Positions 9,323 through 18,983 of a stretch of DNA of 64,000 nt are shown in pieces. The stretch is from Albidovulum sp. bin36 (GTDB lineage: Bacteria; Pseudomonadota; Alphaproteobacteria; Rhodobacterales; Rhodobacteraceae). How positions within the stretch are numbered: the stretch's first letter is position 1; every line of letters begins with the position of its first letter. The notes beneath the pieces were generated by a model, which was not told where the DNA came from, made no database searches, and was given only the letters and a program-made list of their open reading frames with translations. The stretch lies in contig MPMP01000011.1 of the NCBI GenBank assembly GCA_002238565.1, positions 1-64,000 of the forward strand, given 5' to 3'. The position numbers and the translations under genes were made by a program.

Positions 9323-10030
9323 ATGGAACCGCAAAGAGCTCCGGAACCGGTATTCGGAAAAATCAATCCTGTCATTGTGTCGCTCGCCTTCGTCATCGGC
9401 GGCCTGGAATTGCTTTTTCTGGCCGACGAGCAAGGCTGGATCGGAGGGTCGGGCGGCATTGCGTCCAGAAGATACGCGATTGTCGACTACGCTTTTTGGA
9501 CGCAAGAATTCAATGCCATGTTTTCAGACGGAAAATTCAATTCGACCGCGCTCGTATCCTTCGTAACCTATCCGCTCATACACTTTTCATTTACGCATGC
9601 GATTATATCCACCGTCTTCGTTCTTGCGATCGGAAACCTGATTTCCAGAGTTTTCGGAGCCTTTGGCCTGCTGCTTATTTTTTTCGCTCCCGCCGCTGTC
9701 GGTGCGCTTGCCTACGGCTTGACCAGCAACTCCTCATTCCCTCTCGCCGGCGCCACGCCGGCGGTTTACGGATTCTTAGGCGCATTCGCTGCGATAATAC
9801 TGGACAATATCGATAGGGACCGCTCCTCGCATTCATTCAAGCTGCTTAGCATTCCCGTCTTCCTTCTCGCGCTGCCGACGGTGTCCAATATTTTTTTGGG
9901 AGATACGGAAGTCTGGAAGGCGGATATCGCCGGTTTCGCAACCGGATTCATCGCTACCGGAATTCTGAAACTAGGCGGCGTGAAATCGATTGTCAGATTG
10001 CTGCGCGCAATTAACAGGCGAAACAAATAG
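9323..10030 (+). CDS. Rhomboid-family membrane protein lacking the protease active site
   Basis: A 235-aa protein with about six hydrophobic helices and a rhomboid layout: PLIHFSFTH in helix 2, GATPAVYGFLG in the helix-4 position and ADIAGFATGF in the helix-6 position. Compared with GlpG, the catalytic Ser (GxSG) is replaced by Thr-Pro, the helix-6 His by Asp and the oxyanion Asn by Ser, so it should not be a protease. Similar degenerate rhomboids occur beside murJ in Rhodobacterales, and here murJ follows convergently. An AGGA motif precedes this ATG; an in-frame start 30 nt upstream is less likely. Its role is unknown, perhaps as a membrane chaperone or substrate-binding pseudoprotease. Confidence 0.75.
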   Translation: MEPQRAPEPVFGKINPVIVSLAFVIGGLELLFLADEQGWIGGSGGIASRRYAIVDYAFWTQEFNAMFSDGKFNSTALVSFVTYPLIHFSFTHAIISTVFVLAIGNLISRVFGAFGLLLIFFAPAAVGALAYGLTSNSSFPLAGATPAVYGFLGAFAAIILDNIDRDRSSHSFKLLSIPVFLLALPTVSNIFLGDTEVWKADIAGFATGFIATGILKLGGVKSIVRLLRAINRRNK

Positions 10031-10066
10031 ATTTCGGTGCGGAAGTCTTCGGCAAATGCAGCGGAG

Positions 10067-11599
10067 CTAGACTTTCCGCCGCCTTGCGAGAGCTAGGATC
10101 TGCGCAAGGCTGTAAACCCTAAGCGCAATAACCAGGAATCCGTAAATCGCCAATCCCCCGACAACGAGCGCAGCCAGCGCGGCGTAGCGAATCTCCGGGT
10201 GCAGAAACGCGCTGTCCAGCGCGGCGGCCGCCGCCTTCAGAAATGCTCCCGTAATGAACGCCGCCGCCAGAAGGCGGGGAAGCGAGCGGATCAGCGCGTC
10301 ATCGAAATGCGCCGCACGGCCCATATTCCGGGTTCCGAGCCAGAGCATGGCCGCCATCGCCCATCCGGCGATCGTAGTTCCCCAGGCCGCCGCTTCAAAT
10401 CCCAGTACAGGCGCTAGCCCAACCGCTACGGCGATGTTTATAATCATCGCGACGACGGCAAATCGAAAAGGCGCTTTCGTGTCTTCCCTCGCGAAGTATA
10501 GCGGCTGAAGCACCTTCTGCAAAACGAATGCGGGCAGTCCCGCGGCGTAAATCGCCAAGGCCAGGGACGTTGCGGCCGCGTCGTCGTCGGCGAACGCGCC
10601 CCTTTGAAATAGCACCGAAACGATCGGCAGAGGGACGACGGCAAGGGCGATGGCCGCCGGCAGAGCCAGTGCGAGGGATGCCTCCGTCGCCCTGTTGAAG
10701 GCATTCCGCCCGCCGGCATCGTCGCCCGACGCGAGTCTTTTGGACAAGTTCGGCAGAAGAACGACTCCCATGGCGATGCCGACGACGCCAAGCGGAAGCT
10801 GGTACAGCCTATCGGCATAGCTCAGCCAGGCGACCGCGCCATCGAAAAAGCTCGCGACCTGTCGGCCGACCAGCAGATTGACTTGCACGACGCCTCCGGC
10901 CAGAGCGGCCGGCGCCGCTATGATCGCCAAGCGCCTGATGTCGTATGTCATGCGCGGAATCCTGATTCGAAGACGGAAGCCCGCCCGCGCAGCGGCGCGC
11001 CAGACCAGCGCCAGCTGCGCCGCGCCGGCGACTGGAACGGTCCATGCGAGCGCCAAGCCCGGGTTCCAGCCGAGAATTGGCGATAAGCCGAGAATTGCGA
11101 TGAATAGAATGTTGAGCAGAACAGGCGCCGCCGCGGCCGCCGCGAAACGCCCCGTCGCATTGAGTACGCCCGAAAACAGCGCGGCAACGGATATGAAGAA
11201 TACGTACGGAAACACGATCCTGCCGTAGAAGACGGCCATGTCGAACCTGCCGTCTTCGAAAAAGCCGCTCGCCATGCCGAAAACTAAAAAGGGCATGGCA
11301 AGCTGCGCGACCAATGTCAGGACCAGGAGCGCGAAGGACAGGCCGGAAAGCGCGTCGCTGCCGAATTCGGACGGCGAATCGTCCGTCTCGAGTTTTCTGG
11401 AAAACATGGGAACGAACGCCATATTGAAGGCGCCTTCCGCAAAAAGCCTCCGAAACATGTTGGGAATGCTGAACGCGACTAGAAACGCCTCGGCGGCCGG
11501 GCCGGCGCCGAGAATGGCTGCGAACAGGATGTCGCGGACAAGGCCTAGCGCTCGGCTGGCGAGTGTCCAGGATCCGACCGTCAGGAAGCCTCGAGCCAA
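10067..11599 (-). CDS. murJ: Lipid II flippase MurJ
   Basis: A 510-aa polytopic inner-membrane protein of the MVF/MurJ family that flips lipid II to the periplasm for peptidoglycan synthesis. The N-terminus has the family signature SRALGLVRDILFAAILG, then AFLVAFSIPNMFRRLFAEGA and FVPMFS; further conserved parts are the basic loop in YADRLYQLPLGVVG and FYAREDTKAPFR-like residues near position 375. About fourteen membrane segments are expected. It starts 14 bp after glnD on the same strand, an arrangement common in alphaproteobacteria, and is probably co-transcribed with it. The length is normal for the family. Confidence 0.96.
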   Translation of the reverse strand: MARGFLTVGSWTLASRALGLVRDILFAAILGAGPAAEAFLVAFSIPNMFRRLFAEGAFNMAFVPMFSRKLETDDSPSEFGSDALSGLSFALLVLTLVAQLAMPFLVFGMASGFFEDGRFDMAVFYGRIVFPYVFFISVAALFSGVLNATGRFAAAAAAPVLLNILFIAILGLSPILGWNPGLALAWTVPVAGAAQLALVWRAAARAGFRLRIRIPRMTYDIRRLAIIAAPAALAGGVVQVNLLVGRQVASFFDGAVAWLSYADRLYQLPLGVVGIAMGVVLLPNLSKRLASGDDAGGRNAFNRATEASLALALPAAIALAVVPLPIVSVLFQRGAFADDDAAATSLALAIYAAGLPAFVLQKVLQPLYFAREDTKAPFRFAVVAMIINIAVAVGLAPVLGFEAAAWGTTIAGWAMAAMLWLGTRNMGRAAHFDDALIRSLPRLLAAAFITGAFLKAAAAALDSAFLHPEIRYAALAALVVGGLAIYGFLVIALRVYSLAQILALARRRKV

Positions 11600-11613
11600 A
11601 CCGGCTGAAAGGT

Positions 11614-14433
11614 TTACGCGATTGACGTCTCCATTCCTTCTTCAATCGCGTCGAGCAGCTTTCGCTCGAGCGACGCGCGCCTTGTACGGGAGTGAAGCTT
11701 TAATCCTGACAGATCCTTGACGTAGAAAACGTCGACGGCCTGGGGGCCGTAGGTCGCGACGACCGCCGACACGATCGACACGTTGGCCGTGTAGAGCGTT
11801 CGGGTCAGGTCGTAAAGCAGCCCCGGCCGGTCGCGGGTGTCGACTTCGATGATCGTGCAGATGTCGGACCCTTCGTTGTCGAACGTGATTTCGGTCGGCA
11901 CAAGGAATTTCCGCTCTCTTTTACCGACGCTTGCCTGGGTTTTTAGCCGGTCGCGGCGGCGAAGCTCGGAGCGCGTCGTTACTTCGCCCGACATGATCTG
12001 CCCGACGATTTTTTGAAGCCTGGTCTGATTTGCGTTGTCGTACGGCTTGCCGTTCTTGTCCTGTATCCAGAAGACTACCGTAGCGAAGCTGTCGGAGCTA
12101 GTATAGGTCCTGGCATCGACGACGTTTGCGCCGGCCAGGGCCAATGCTCCGGCAAGCCGGGAGAACAGCCCCGGGTGATCCGCGAGCGCGAAGCAGCATT
12201 TTGTCGCGTCCCTTTCCTTGTCCAGTTCCAGCGAAGAGCGAATTTCGTCGGACCCCAGCCCGTTGAGCAGCCGGGCGAACGCGGCATGGGATTCGGTGGA
12301 GAGATTTTGCCAGTATGCGTTGTAGTGCCTTGCGAACTCCTTGCCGAGCTTTTCCCGGTCCCAGTCGGGCAGCGCCTTGGCAAGCGCCGATTGAGCGTCT
12401 TCGGCGCTCGACCGGAAATCCCAGCCTTCGATGCCTTCGGACAGGGCTTCGTGGGTGAAATGATAAAGCCGCCGAAGAAGCTGAGCCTTCCAATTGCTCC
12501 AGACATCGGGGCCGACGCCGCGGATATCGCAGACCGTCAGGACCAGCAGGAGCTTCAAACGGGATCTGTTGCCGACTTTCCTGGCGAAATCGCGAACGGT
12601 TCGCGGATCCGAAATGTCCCGTTTCTGCGCCACGTCGTTCATGAGCAGATGGTTTCGAACCAGCCACTCGACGGTTTCGCTTTCGTCTTCGTCGAGCCCC
12701 AGGCGAGGCGCGATGACGCGAGCGAGCCGGGCTCCGACCACGGAATGGTCTTCGTCCCGCCCCTTGCCGATGTCGTGCAGAAGAACGGCGACATAGATAA
12801 CTCGCCTGTTTATGCCCTGCGCGATGATGCTGGATACGATCGGCAGGTCCCGAGTCAATTCCTCGCGCTCGATTTGCGCAAGGTTCGAAATGCACTGAAT
12901 CGTATGCTCGTCGACGGTATAGCGATGAAAATTGGTAAATTGCATCATCGCCACGATGTTTCGGAATTCGGGCATGAATGCGCTAAGCACGCCGAGTTCG
13001 TTCATTCGGCGAAGCGCGCGCTCGGGATTGCCGTGCTCGAGCAGCAGGTCGAGAAATTTCCTGTTGGCCTCGAGACTGCTGCGGAAGTCTTCGTCGATCA
13101 AATCCAGGTTCGCGGCTATCAGGCGCATGGCGTCCGGATGCAGCAGCAGCCCGGTGTCCAGGCCTTCTTCGAACAGCCTGAGGATATTGAGAGAATCGGC
13201 GAGAAACAGCTTTTCGTCTTCAATGCCGATTCTGCCGTGAACGATCGGATAGCCGGATTTCGTGCGTCTCGCGAATCTTGTCCTGGCGCTCTTCAGCAGG
13301 CCGGTGATGAAAGCCTCGCGCTTGACGTGCTGCGCTTCCAGCTTGGTCAGGAAAATCCGGGTGAGCTCGCCGACCGCGGTCGCATGCCGGAAGTAGTCCT
13401 GCATGAAATATTCCACCGCGCGCCGTCCACCGCCGTCGCGGTAGCCGAGCCTATTCGCAACGTCGACCTGGTGCTCGAAGGACAGCACGTCCTGCGCGCG
13501 CCCGGCCAGCAGGTGGAGATGGCATCGAACCGCCAGAAGGAACGACTCGGCATTGATGAACTTGTTCAACTCCTCTTCCCTGAATACGCCGAGGTCGACC
13601 AGTTCCCGGGTATCGTCAACCGAATGCAGGTACTTCACGATCCAGAAAAGGGTCTGCAAATCGCGCAGCCCGCCCTTGCCTTCCTTGACGTTTGGTTCGA
13701 GAACGTAGCGATTTCCGCTTTGACGGATGTTTCGCTCGTTTCTTTCCGAGAGCTTGGCTTCGACGAATTCGGGTCCCGTGTTGCGGAACAATTCACTTCT
13801 CAGCTTCGAGCGAAGTTCCTGCTCGAAGGGCTTGTGCCCGCAAACGAACCTGTGCTCGAGAAGGGCGGTTCTAATCGTAAAGTCGCCGCGGCCAAGCTTG
13901 ATGCAATCCTTGACCGTTCGAATCGACTGCCCGACCTTAAGCTTCAGGTCCCAAAGCATGTAGAGCATGGATTCGATTCGGGTCTTTGTCAGATCGGACA
14001 GGCTGCCTTCGGTTAGGAATAAGAGGTCCACGTCCGAAAAAGGCGCCATGTCGCCTCTGCCGTAGCCTCCGACGGCGAGAATCGCGATCGGCTCTTCCTT
14101 GTCCGCATTCGATGCCGGGTGGAGGTGCTCCATCGACATGTCGTGGATCGTCTGGACGATTCGGTCGTTCAGGAATGTAAACGAAGCTACGGCTTCTCGT
14201 GATGCGAACGGGCGATTTACGAATGCATCCGAGATGGCGTTCATTCCGCTATCGAAAGCGGCAACGAGCCTGACTCCCATCCACTTGGCCTTTTCATCGT
14301 CGAAACGTCCGCTTTTCGCGATTTCCGCGAGGTTTGCGAGTACCGTGCCGGAGTCGAAAATCGCGTTCGGCGAGCAAATCAAACCGTCCGGAAATTCGGA
14401 ATCGGCTGGCAAGTTAGAATCCGGCATGGGCAA
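11614..14433 (-). CDS. glnD: [Protein-PII] uridylyltransferase / uridylyl-removing enzyme GlnD
   Basis: A 939-aa cytosolic nitrogen sensor that uridylylates and de-uridylylates PII proteins in response to glutamine. Domains in order: a nucleotidyltransferase with GGYGRGDMAPFSDVDLLFL near residue 117, a helical linker, an HD domain with LLHDIGKGRDEDHS near residue 530, and two C-terminal ACT domains (about 745-820 and 855-930). The length fits the family. The 5' end overlaps the 3' end of the upstream lipoprotein gene by 20 bp, so translation may be coupled; an in-frame ATG two codons in is an alternative start. murJ follows after 14 bp. Confidence 0.96.
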   Translation of the reverse strand: MPMPDSNLPADSEFPDGLICSPNAIFDSGTVLANLAEIAKSGRFDDEKAKWMGVRLVAAFDSGMNAISDAFVNRPFASREAVASFTFLNDRIVQTIHDMSMEHLHPASNADKEEPIAILAVGGYGRGDMAPFSDVDLLFLTEGSLSDLTKTRIESMLYMLWDLKLKVGQSIRTVKDCIKLGRGDFTIRTALLEHRFVCGHKPFEQELRSKLRSELFRNTGPEFVEAKLSERNERNIRQSGNRYVLEPNVKEGKGGLRDLQTLFWIVKYLHSVDDTRELVDLGVFREEELNKFINAESFLLAVRCHLHLLAGRAQDVLSFEHQVDVANRLGYRDGGGRRAVEYFMQDYFRHATAVGELTRIFLTKLEAQHVKREAFITGLLKSARTRFARRTKSGYPIVHGRIGIEDEKLFLADSLNILRLFEEGLDTGLLLHPDAMRLIAANLDLIDEDFRSSLEANRKFLDLLLEHGNPERALRRMNELGVLSAFMPEFRNIVAMMQFTNFHRYTVDEHTIQCISNLAQIEREELTRDLPIVSSIIAQGINRRVIYVAVLLHDIGKGRDEDHSVVGARLARVIAPRLGLDEDESETVEWLVRNHLLMNDVAQKRDISDPRTVRDFARKVGNRSRLKLLLVLTVCDIRGVGPDVWSNWKAQLLRRLYHFTHEALSEGIEGWDFRSSAEDAQSALAKALPDWDREKLGKEFARHYNAYWQNLSTESHAAFARLLNGLGSDEIRSSLELDKERDATKCCFALADHPGLFSRLAGALALAGANVVDARTYTSSDSFATVVFWIQDKNGKPYDNANQTRLQKIVGQIMSGEVTTRSELRRRDRLKTQASVGKRERKFLVPTEITFDNEGSDICTIIEVDTRDRPGLLYDLTRTLYTANVSIVSAVVATYGPQAVDVFYVKDLSGLKLHSRTRRASLERKLLDAIEEGMETSIA

Positions 14434-15580
14434 AGGTTTTCCTCGGTGGAGCGACGACGACCGCCTTGCTTGCGACGACTTCGGCGACCGCGAGCTTGCG
14501 CTCGTTCGTGCCGTCGGCTTTGAATCTGAACACGCCGTTTACGCCGCGAAATCCCGATTTGTCGGACAATCCGTCCGCATTGAGGGACGACGGGCCTCTT
14601 GCGGAAACGAGTGCGCCGATAGCCGCCATTCCGTCGTAGGCTAGGCTGGCGAGCGGATGCGGCCGTTCGCCGAAGGCCGCCTCGAATCGATTTCCGAATT
14701 TATGCGCGTGATTGGGATCGGGCAAGGCAAACCATCCGCCCTGCAGCCCTTCGAGTTCCAGCGTTTCGGCGGGAATGTCCCATCTGGCGAGTCCCGCGAA
14801 TTTGACGGCTTCGGGATTGACGCCGTTCTCGGGCAGCAATTGCGCAAGCAGGGGCAGGGCGCCGGCGCTGTCCGACGAAAAGACGACAATTTCGGCTCCC
14901 TCGCTGAGAATTGCATTCGAGATCCTCTCGACCGATTCGACGACGCCAAGCTTCGATCTTTCGTAGGACAGTCCGCCGAGAAACGGGATGCCGGCCGATT
15001 CCGATGCATTGCGCACGGCCTCCAGCGCTCTGTTGCCCGAATAATTGTCGGCATGTACGACCATCGGCTTCGTCTTCCCCTGCAGATTGGCATGCTCCAT
15101 CAAAGCGGCCGCGGCGTTCTCCAATGTTAGGCCCAGCACGAATACATTGCCGCCGGCAACTCTCGAATCGTTCGAAAAGCTTAGAACGCTGATATTTCCT
15201 TCGGCTGCGATCGGCGCAACGGCCGCGGTCGTTTCCGAATAGAGCGGCCCCAATATGATATCGGCGCCGTCTTCAAGCGCTTGCGCCGCCGCCGCCGCCG
15301 CGCCGCTGCTGGTTGCGAAAGTAGGGTAGAGTCTCAAGTCAATCTCGGCGCCCGCAATGTCTGGAATAGCTAGCCGCGCGCCATTTTCCAGGCTGACCCC
15401 GAGATCGGCAATTTCGGGATCCTCCGCGCCGAGAGGGACGAGTAGAGCCACATTCGCGCGGTCGTCGCGCGTTGGGGCGGGCGATTCTGGAGGGGTCAGA
15501 GCGTGCTGGCACGCGGAAAGAAGCACTAGGGCCAGAAATCCTAGCCGAGCAGTTCGAAAAGTTGCCGTTAGCCAACGCAT
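14414..15580 (-). CDS. LpoA-like penicillin-binding protein activator lipoprotein
   Basis: A 388-aa lipoprotein with signal sequence and lipobox LLSAC (acylated Cys at residue 24), so probably anchored in the outer membrane facing the periplasm. The rest is a periplasmic binding protein-like fold (leucine-binding type) starting at VALLVPL and including ILGPLYSE and VLSFSND, as in the C-terminal domain of LpoA/YraM, which activates PBP1a-type synthases. It lacks the N-terminal TPR domain of enterobacterial LpoA, which is usual in alphaproteobacteria. It is divergent from rsmI, the same neighbourhood as in E. coli, and overlaps glnD by 20 bp. Confidence 0.88.
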   Translation of the reverse strand: MRWLTATFRTARLGFLALVLLSACQHALTPPESPAPTRDDRANVALLVPLGAEDPEIADLGVSLENGARLAIPDIAGAEIDLRLYPTFATSSGAAAAAAQALEDGADIILGPLYSETTAAVAPIAAEGNISVLSFSNDSRVAGGNVFVLGLTLENAAAALMEHANLQGKTKPMVVHADNYSGNRALEAVRNASESAGIPFLGGLSYERSKLGVVESVERISNAILSEGAEIVVFSSDSAGALPLLAQLLPENGVNPEAVKFAGLARWDIPAETLELEGLQGGWFALPDPNHAHKFGNRFEAAFGERPHPLASLAYDGMAAIGALVSARGPSSLNADGLSDKSGFRGVNGVFRFKADGTNERKLAVAEVVASKAVVVAPPRKTFAHAGF

Positions 15581-15713
15581 CTCTGATAAATACTAGGAAG
15601 CCGCCATTGAATTGCCATTTTTATGCGCTCAAAGGCAACCATATGTTCTAGCAGCGGGAAAGTAAATATTGGCCGGAGAGGTTGAAAGTAGAATTAAGCG
15701 CAGTGAGGCGATT

Positions 15714-16559
15714 ATGCCAGGACTCTACCTTGTATCGACGCCGATCGGAAATGCGCGCGACATAACGCTGAGGGCGCTCGATACTCTGGAACTATCGGAT
15801 GCTCTCGCCGCGGAGGATACGCGCACGGCGAGACGGCTTCTGGGAATTCACGGAATTGGCTTGCGCGGAAGAACGCTACTATCCTATCGCGATCACAATG
15901 CCGAGGCTCAAATCCCGAAACTTATTTCCTTGCTGAAGGACGGCAAAAGCGTAGCGCTGCTTTCGGATGCGGGAACCCCGATGATTTCCGATCCGGGCTT
16001 TCGGCTGGTGAGGTCGGCGGTCGCGGAAGGACTCCCCGTCATTCCGGTGCCGGGGGCGTCGGCGGTTCTTCCCGCCCTGTGCCTTTCAGCTTTGCCGACG
16101 GACAAGTTCCTGTTCGCAGGATTCGTGCCGACGGCCGGCCGAGCTAGAAAGAACTTCTTGTCGGAATTGGCGAAATCCCGCGAAACCGTCGTGCTGTTTG
16201 AATCTCCGAATCGCCTTTGCAGGTCTCTGAGCGACATGATCGCCGAGTTCGGCGGCGAAAGGCCGGCCGCCGCTTGCAGGGAGATAACGAAGAAATTCGA
16301 AGAATCGCGCCGCGGCACGCTGGACGAGATACTAGCGCACTTCAGCGAAGTAGAGCCTATCGGGGAATTTACGATCGTAATCGGCGGAGCGCCGGAAAGA
16401 ACCGTATCCGACGACGAGGTTCGGGAACGCATCGCCGAGGCGATGGAGGAAATGTCGCTAAGGGACGCGGCTGCGTTCGCCTCGGACTCGCTCGGCGTGG
16501 CTCGAAGCGCCGCCTATGGCATTGCGCTCGAACTTAAGCGCAGGCAATCGAGAACCTGA
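15714..16559 (+). CDS. rsmI: 16S rRNA (cytidine-1402-2'-O)-methyltransferase RsmI
   Basis: A 281-aa SAM-dependent tetrapyrrole-methylase-fold enzyme that 2'-O-methylates C1402 of 16S rRNA in the decoding centre. Recognition features are GLYLVSTPIGNARDITLRAL at the N-terminus, AAEDTRTARRLL, SDAGTPMISDPG and PVPGASAV. The ATG has a GAGG motif 6 nt upstream; a TTG 45 nt earlier in frame is less likely. It is divergent from the LpoA-like gene. In many relatives it is followed by yraN and gshB; here yraN is missing and an acyl-CoA dehydrogenase on the opposite strand lies in between. Confidence 0.95.
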   Translation: MPGLYLVSTPIGNARDITLRALDTLELSDALAAEDTRTARRLLGIHGIGLRGRTLLSYRDHNAEAQIPKLISLLKDGKSVALLSDAGTPMISDPGFRLVRSAVAEGLPVIPVPGASAVLPALCLSALPTDKFLFAGFVPTAGRARKNFLSELAKSRETVVLFESPNRLCRSLSDMIAEFGGERPAAACREITKKFEESRRGTLDEILAHFSEVEPIGEFTIVIGGAPERTVSDDEVRERIAEAMEEMSLRDAAAFASDSLGVARSAAYGIALELKRRQSRT

Positions 16560-16749
16560 TCATCGCGCGCCGGTATCGACGGGAGTGCCGAGATCCAATA
16601 TCTCCGCGCCGGCTTGCATCGTTCGCTTGCGTTCCGAATGCCGATGCCGAGGTCGCGCAGCGAAAAAGCCGTTTCCGGCGCGGGACAGGTCGCGACGCTT
16701 TGAAACGGCGGCCGACCCGATTTGTAGCGAGGATTCGGACATTCCGAAA

Positions 16750-17904
16750 TCAATAGCTTCTTGGAAGATTCAGCTCCCTTTCGGCCAGGTAGCTCAGGAT
16801 CAAATTGGTTGACACCGGGGCGGTCCGATACAGTCGCGTCTCCCTGAATTTCCGTTCGATATTGAAGTCCTTTGAAAAGGCGAAGCCTCCGAATGTCTGC
16901 ATCGCGGCATCTCCGGCGCGCCAGCTCGCTTCCGACGCAAGCAGCTTGGCCATGTTGGCTTCGGCCCCGCATCGCTCTCCCGCATCGAAGAGAGATGCCG
17001 CTCTCTCGACCATGAGAGCGGCTGCGCTCGCGTCCGCGAAAGATCTCGCGATCGGGAACTGAACGCCCTGGTTGGCGCCTATCGGCTTGCCGAACACGTG
17101 CCGCTCTCTTGCGTATTTCGACGCCTTTTCGATGAAATACCGGGCGTCGCCGATGCACTCCGCCGCGATTAGGATGCGTTCGGCGTTCATGCTGTCGAGT
17201 ACGACCCGGAATCCCTTGCCCTCCTCGCCGATCAGATTTTCCGCGGGCACGGGGAATTCGTCGAAAAACAATTCGCACGCGTGGTGGTTGATCGTCGCGT
17301 CGATGTCGCGAATCGAGAGGCCCTTTTTTTCGGCATCGGCCAATTCAACCAGAAACGCCGAAAGGCCGAATGTTCGGCCCGGGCCGTCTTCGTAGGGAGA
17401 CGTTCTCGCGAGCAGGAGCATGAGGTCGGAATGCCGTACTCTGCTGGTCCAGACTTTCTGGCCGGAAACAAGGTAGTGCCCGTTCCTCTTTCTTGCCGCG
17501 GTTTTCAGCCTCGTCGTATCCGATCCGGTATCCGGCTCGGTGATTGCGAAACTCTGGAGCCGGATATCGCCCTTCGCGATTCCGGGCAGCCAGGCGTCTT
17601 TCTGTTGTTCGCTTCCATGTCGAAGCAGGCTTCCCATTACGTACATTTGCGCGTGGCAGGCGCCGGCATGGGCGCCGCTGCGGCAAATCTCCTCGAGAAT
17701 CGCGCATGCCTCGCGCACGCCGAGGCCAGAACCGCCCCAGCGTTCCGGAATTAGACACGCTAGAAACCCGGCGGCGGTTAATTCGGCGATGAATTCGCTG
17801 GGATATCGGCAATTTGCTTCGAGTTCCCGCCAATAGCCTTCCGGATACTTCGAGCAAAGCCCCGCCACCGCTTCTCGAATTTCGCTAAAATCGTCGCCGA
17901 TCAT
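16750..17904 (-). CDS. Acyl-CoA dehydrogenase family protein
   Basis: A 384-aa FAD-dependent flavoenzyme with the full ACAD fold: N-terminal helical domain, middle beta domain with the FAITEPDTGSD signature and KVWTS, and C-terminal helical domain. The usual catalytic glutamate in the late EGTSQ-like position is absent (the segment reads RTAPVSTN). A glutamate in MNAERILIA sits where isovaleryl-CoA and long-chain dehydrogenases keep theirs, so it may be the base. The physiological acyl-CoA is unknown. It lies between rsmI and gshB in the opposite direction, where yraN is often found, and its start is only about 110 bp from the divergent gshB start. Confidence 0.88.
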   Translation of the reverse strand: MIGDDFSEIREAVAGLCSKYPEGYWRELEANCRYPSEFIAELTAAGFLACLIPERWGGSGLGVREACAILEEICRSGAHAGACHAQMYVMGSLLRHGSEQQKDAWLPGIAKGDIRLQSFAITEPDTGSDTTRLKTAARKRNGHYLVSGQKVWTSRVRHSDLMLLLARTSPYEDGPGRTFGLSAFLVELADAEKKGLSIRDIDATINHHACELFFDEFPVPAENLIGEEGKGFRVVLDSMNAERILIAAECIGDARYFIEKASKYARERHVFGKPIGANQGVQFPIARSFADASAAALMVERAASLFDAGERCGAEANMAKLLASEASWRAGDAAMQTFGGFAFSKDFNIERKFRETRLYRTAPVSTNLILSYLAERELNLPRSY

Positions 17905-18018
17905 GGCCGTGTTCCGTTGTTATTCGCGCGCGCAGGCCGCCGGCGACTCGAATTTTGTTGCGGACGACGCTCATCGGCGCCAGAAAGTTACCGATTTCAT
18001 CATAGGAGCCGACCAAGC

Positions 18019-18969
18019 ATGCCGCTTAAGGTAGCCGTCCAAATGGACCCGATAGAAGCCGTTGATATCAAGACGGATGGTACGTTCAGGATCTTGCTTG
18101 AAGCGCAGTCTCGCGGCCACGAGCTCTGGTACTACACGCCCGAGAAACTTGCCATACGCGATGGAACGGTTATTGCCCGCTCTCGCCCGCTTTCGGTGAG
18201 AAGCAGAATTGGCGATCACTTTTTGCTCGGCGACGAATCGGAGCTCCGGCTTGCCTCGGCCGACGTCGTCTGGCTTCGGCAGGATCCGCCATTCGACATG
18301 TCGTACATAACGACTACGCATCTGCTTGAACTCGTGCATCCCGAAACGCTTGTCGTCAACGATCCCTTCTGGGTACGGAATTATCCCGAAAAGTTGCTGG
18401 TGCTCAGCTTTCCGCACTTGTCCCCGCCCACGGCGATAGCTCGAGACAAATCGGTTCTCGACGCGTTTCGCGGCGAGCACGAGGATATCGTCCTCAAGCC
18501 GCTTTACGGAAACGGCGGCGCGGGGATATTCAGGATTTCAAAGGATGATTGCAACTTCAACTCGCTTTGCGAGATGTTTTTCGAAGCGAGCAAGGAACCG
18601 GTAATCGTCCAAAAATTCCTCCCGGACGTTCAGTACGGCGACAAGCGCGTCATCCTGGTGGACGGGGAGGCCGTCGGCGCGATCAATCGCGTGCCGCCGC
18701 CCGGCGAAACGCGTTCGAATCTCCATATCGGCGGTACGGCGGAGCGGATCGAGCTAACGGAAAGAGATATCGAGATTTGCGAAGAAATCGGGCCGCTGCT
18801 GCGACGAAACGGCCAAATTTTCGCGGGGATCGATGTAATCGGAGGGTATCTGACGGAAATCAATCTGACATCGCCGACCGGGATCGTGGAACTTGAAAGG
18901 TTCGACAATGTCAATTCGGCTGCATTGATTTGGGATGTTATCGAAAGGAGGATCGCCGAAAAGACTTGA
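18019..18969 (+). CDS. gshB: Glutathione synthetase GshB
   Basis: A 316-aa ATP-grasp ligase that joins gamma-glutamylcysteine and glycine to form glutathione in the cytosol. It shows VAVQMDPIEAVDIKTDGTFR at the N-terminus, the substrate-binding LRQDPPFDMSY, the ATP-grasp elements DIVLKPLYGNGGAGIFR and VQKFLP, GDKRVILVDGE, and the C-terminal EINLTSPTGI metal/ATP site. The length matches bacterial GshB. An AGGAG motif lies upstream of this ATG, and the frame upstream has no homology-like content, so this start is preferred over one 102 nt earlier. Confidence 0.96.
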   Translation: MPLKVAVQMDPIEAVDIKTDGTFRILLEAQSRGHELWYYTPEKLAIRDGTVIARSRPLSVRSRIGDHFLLGDESELRLASADVVWLRQDPPFDMSYITTTHLLELVHPETLVVNDPFWVRNYPEKLLVLSFPHLSPPTAIARDKSVLDAFRGEHEDIVLKPLYGNGGAGIFRISKDDCNFNSLCEMFFEASKEPVIVQKFLPDVQYGDKRVILVDGEAVGAINRVPPPGETRSNLHIGGTAERIELTERDIEICEEIGPLLRRNGQIFAGIDVIGGYLTEINLTSPTGIVELERFDNVNSAALIWDVIERRIAEKT

Positions 18970-18983
18970 TGGCGCTCCGCCGA

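Noticed and set aside
12013-14016. Long open frame (about 667 codons) on the plus strand
   Set aside because: It is entirely antisense to glnD and carries no recognisable motif.
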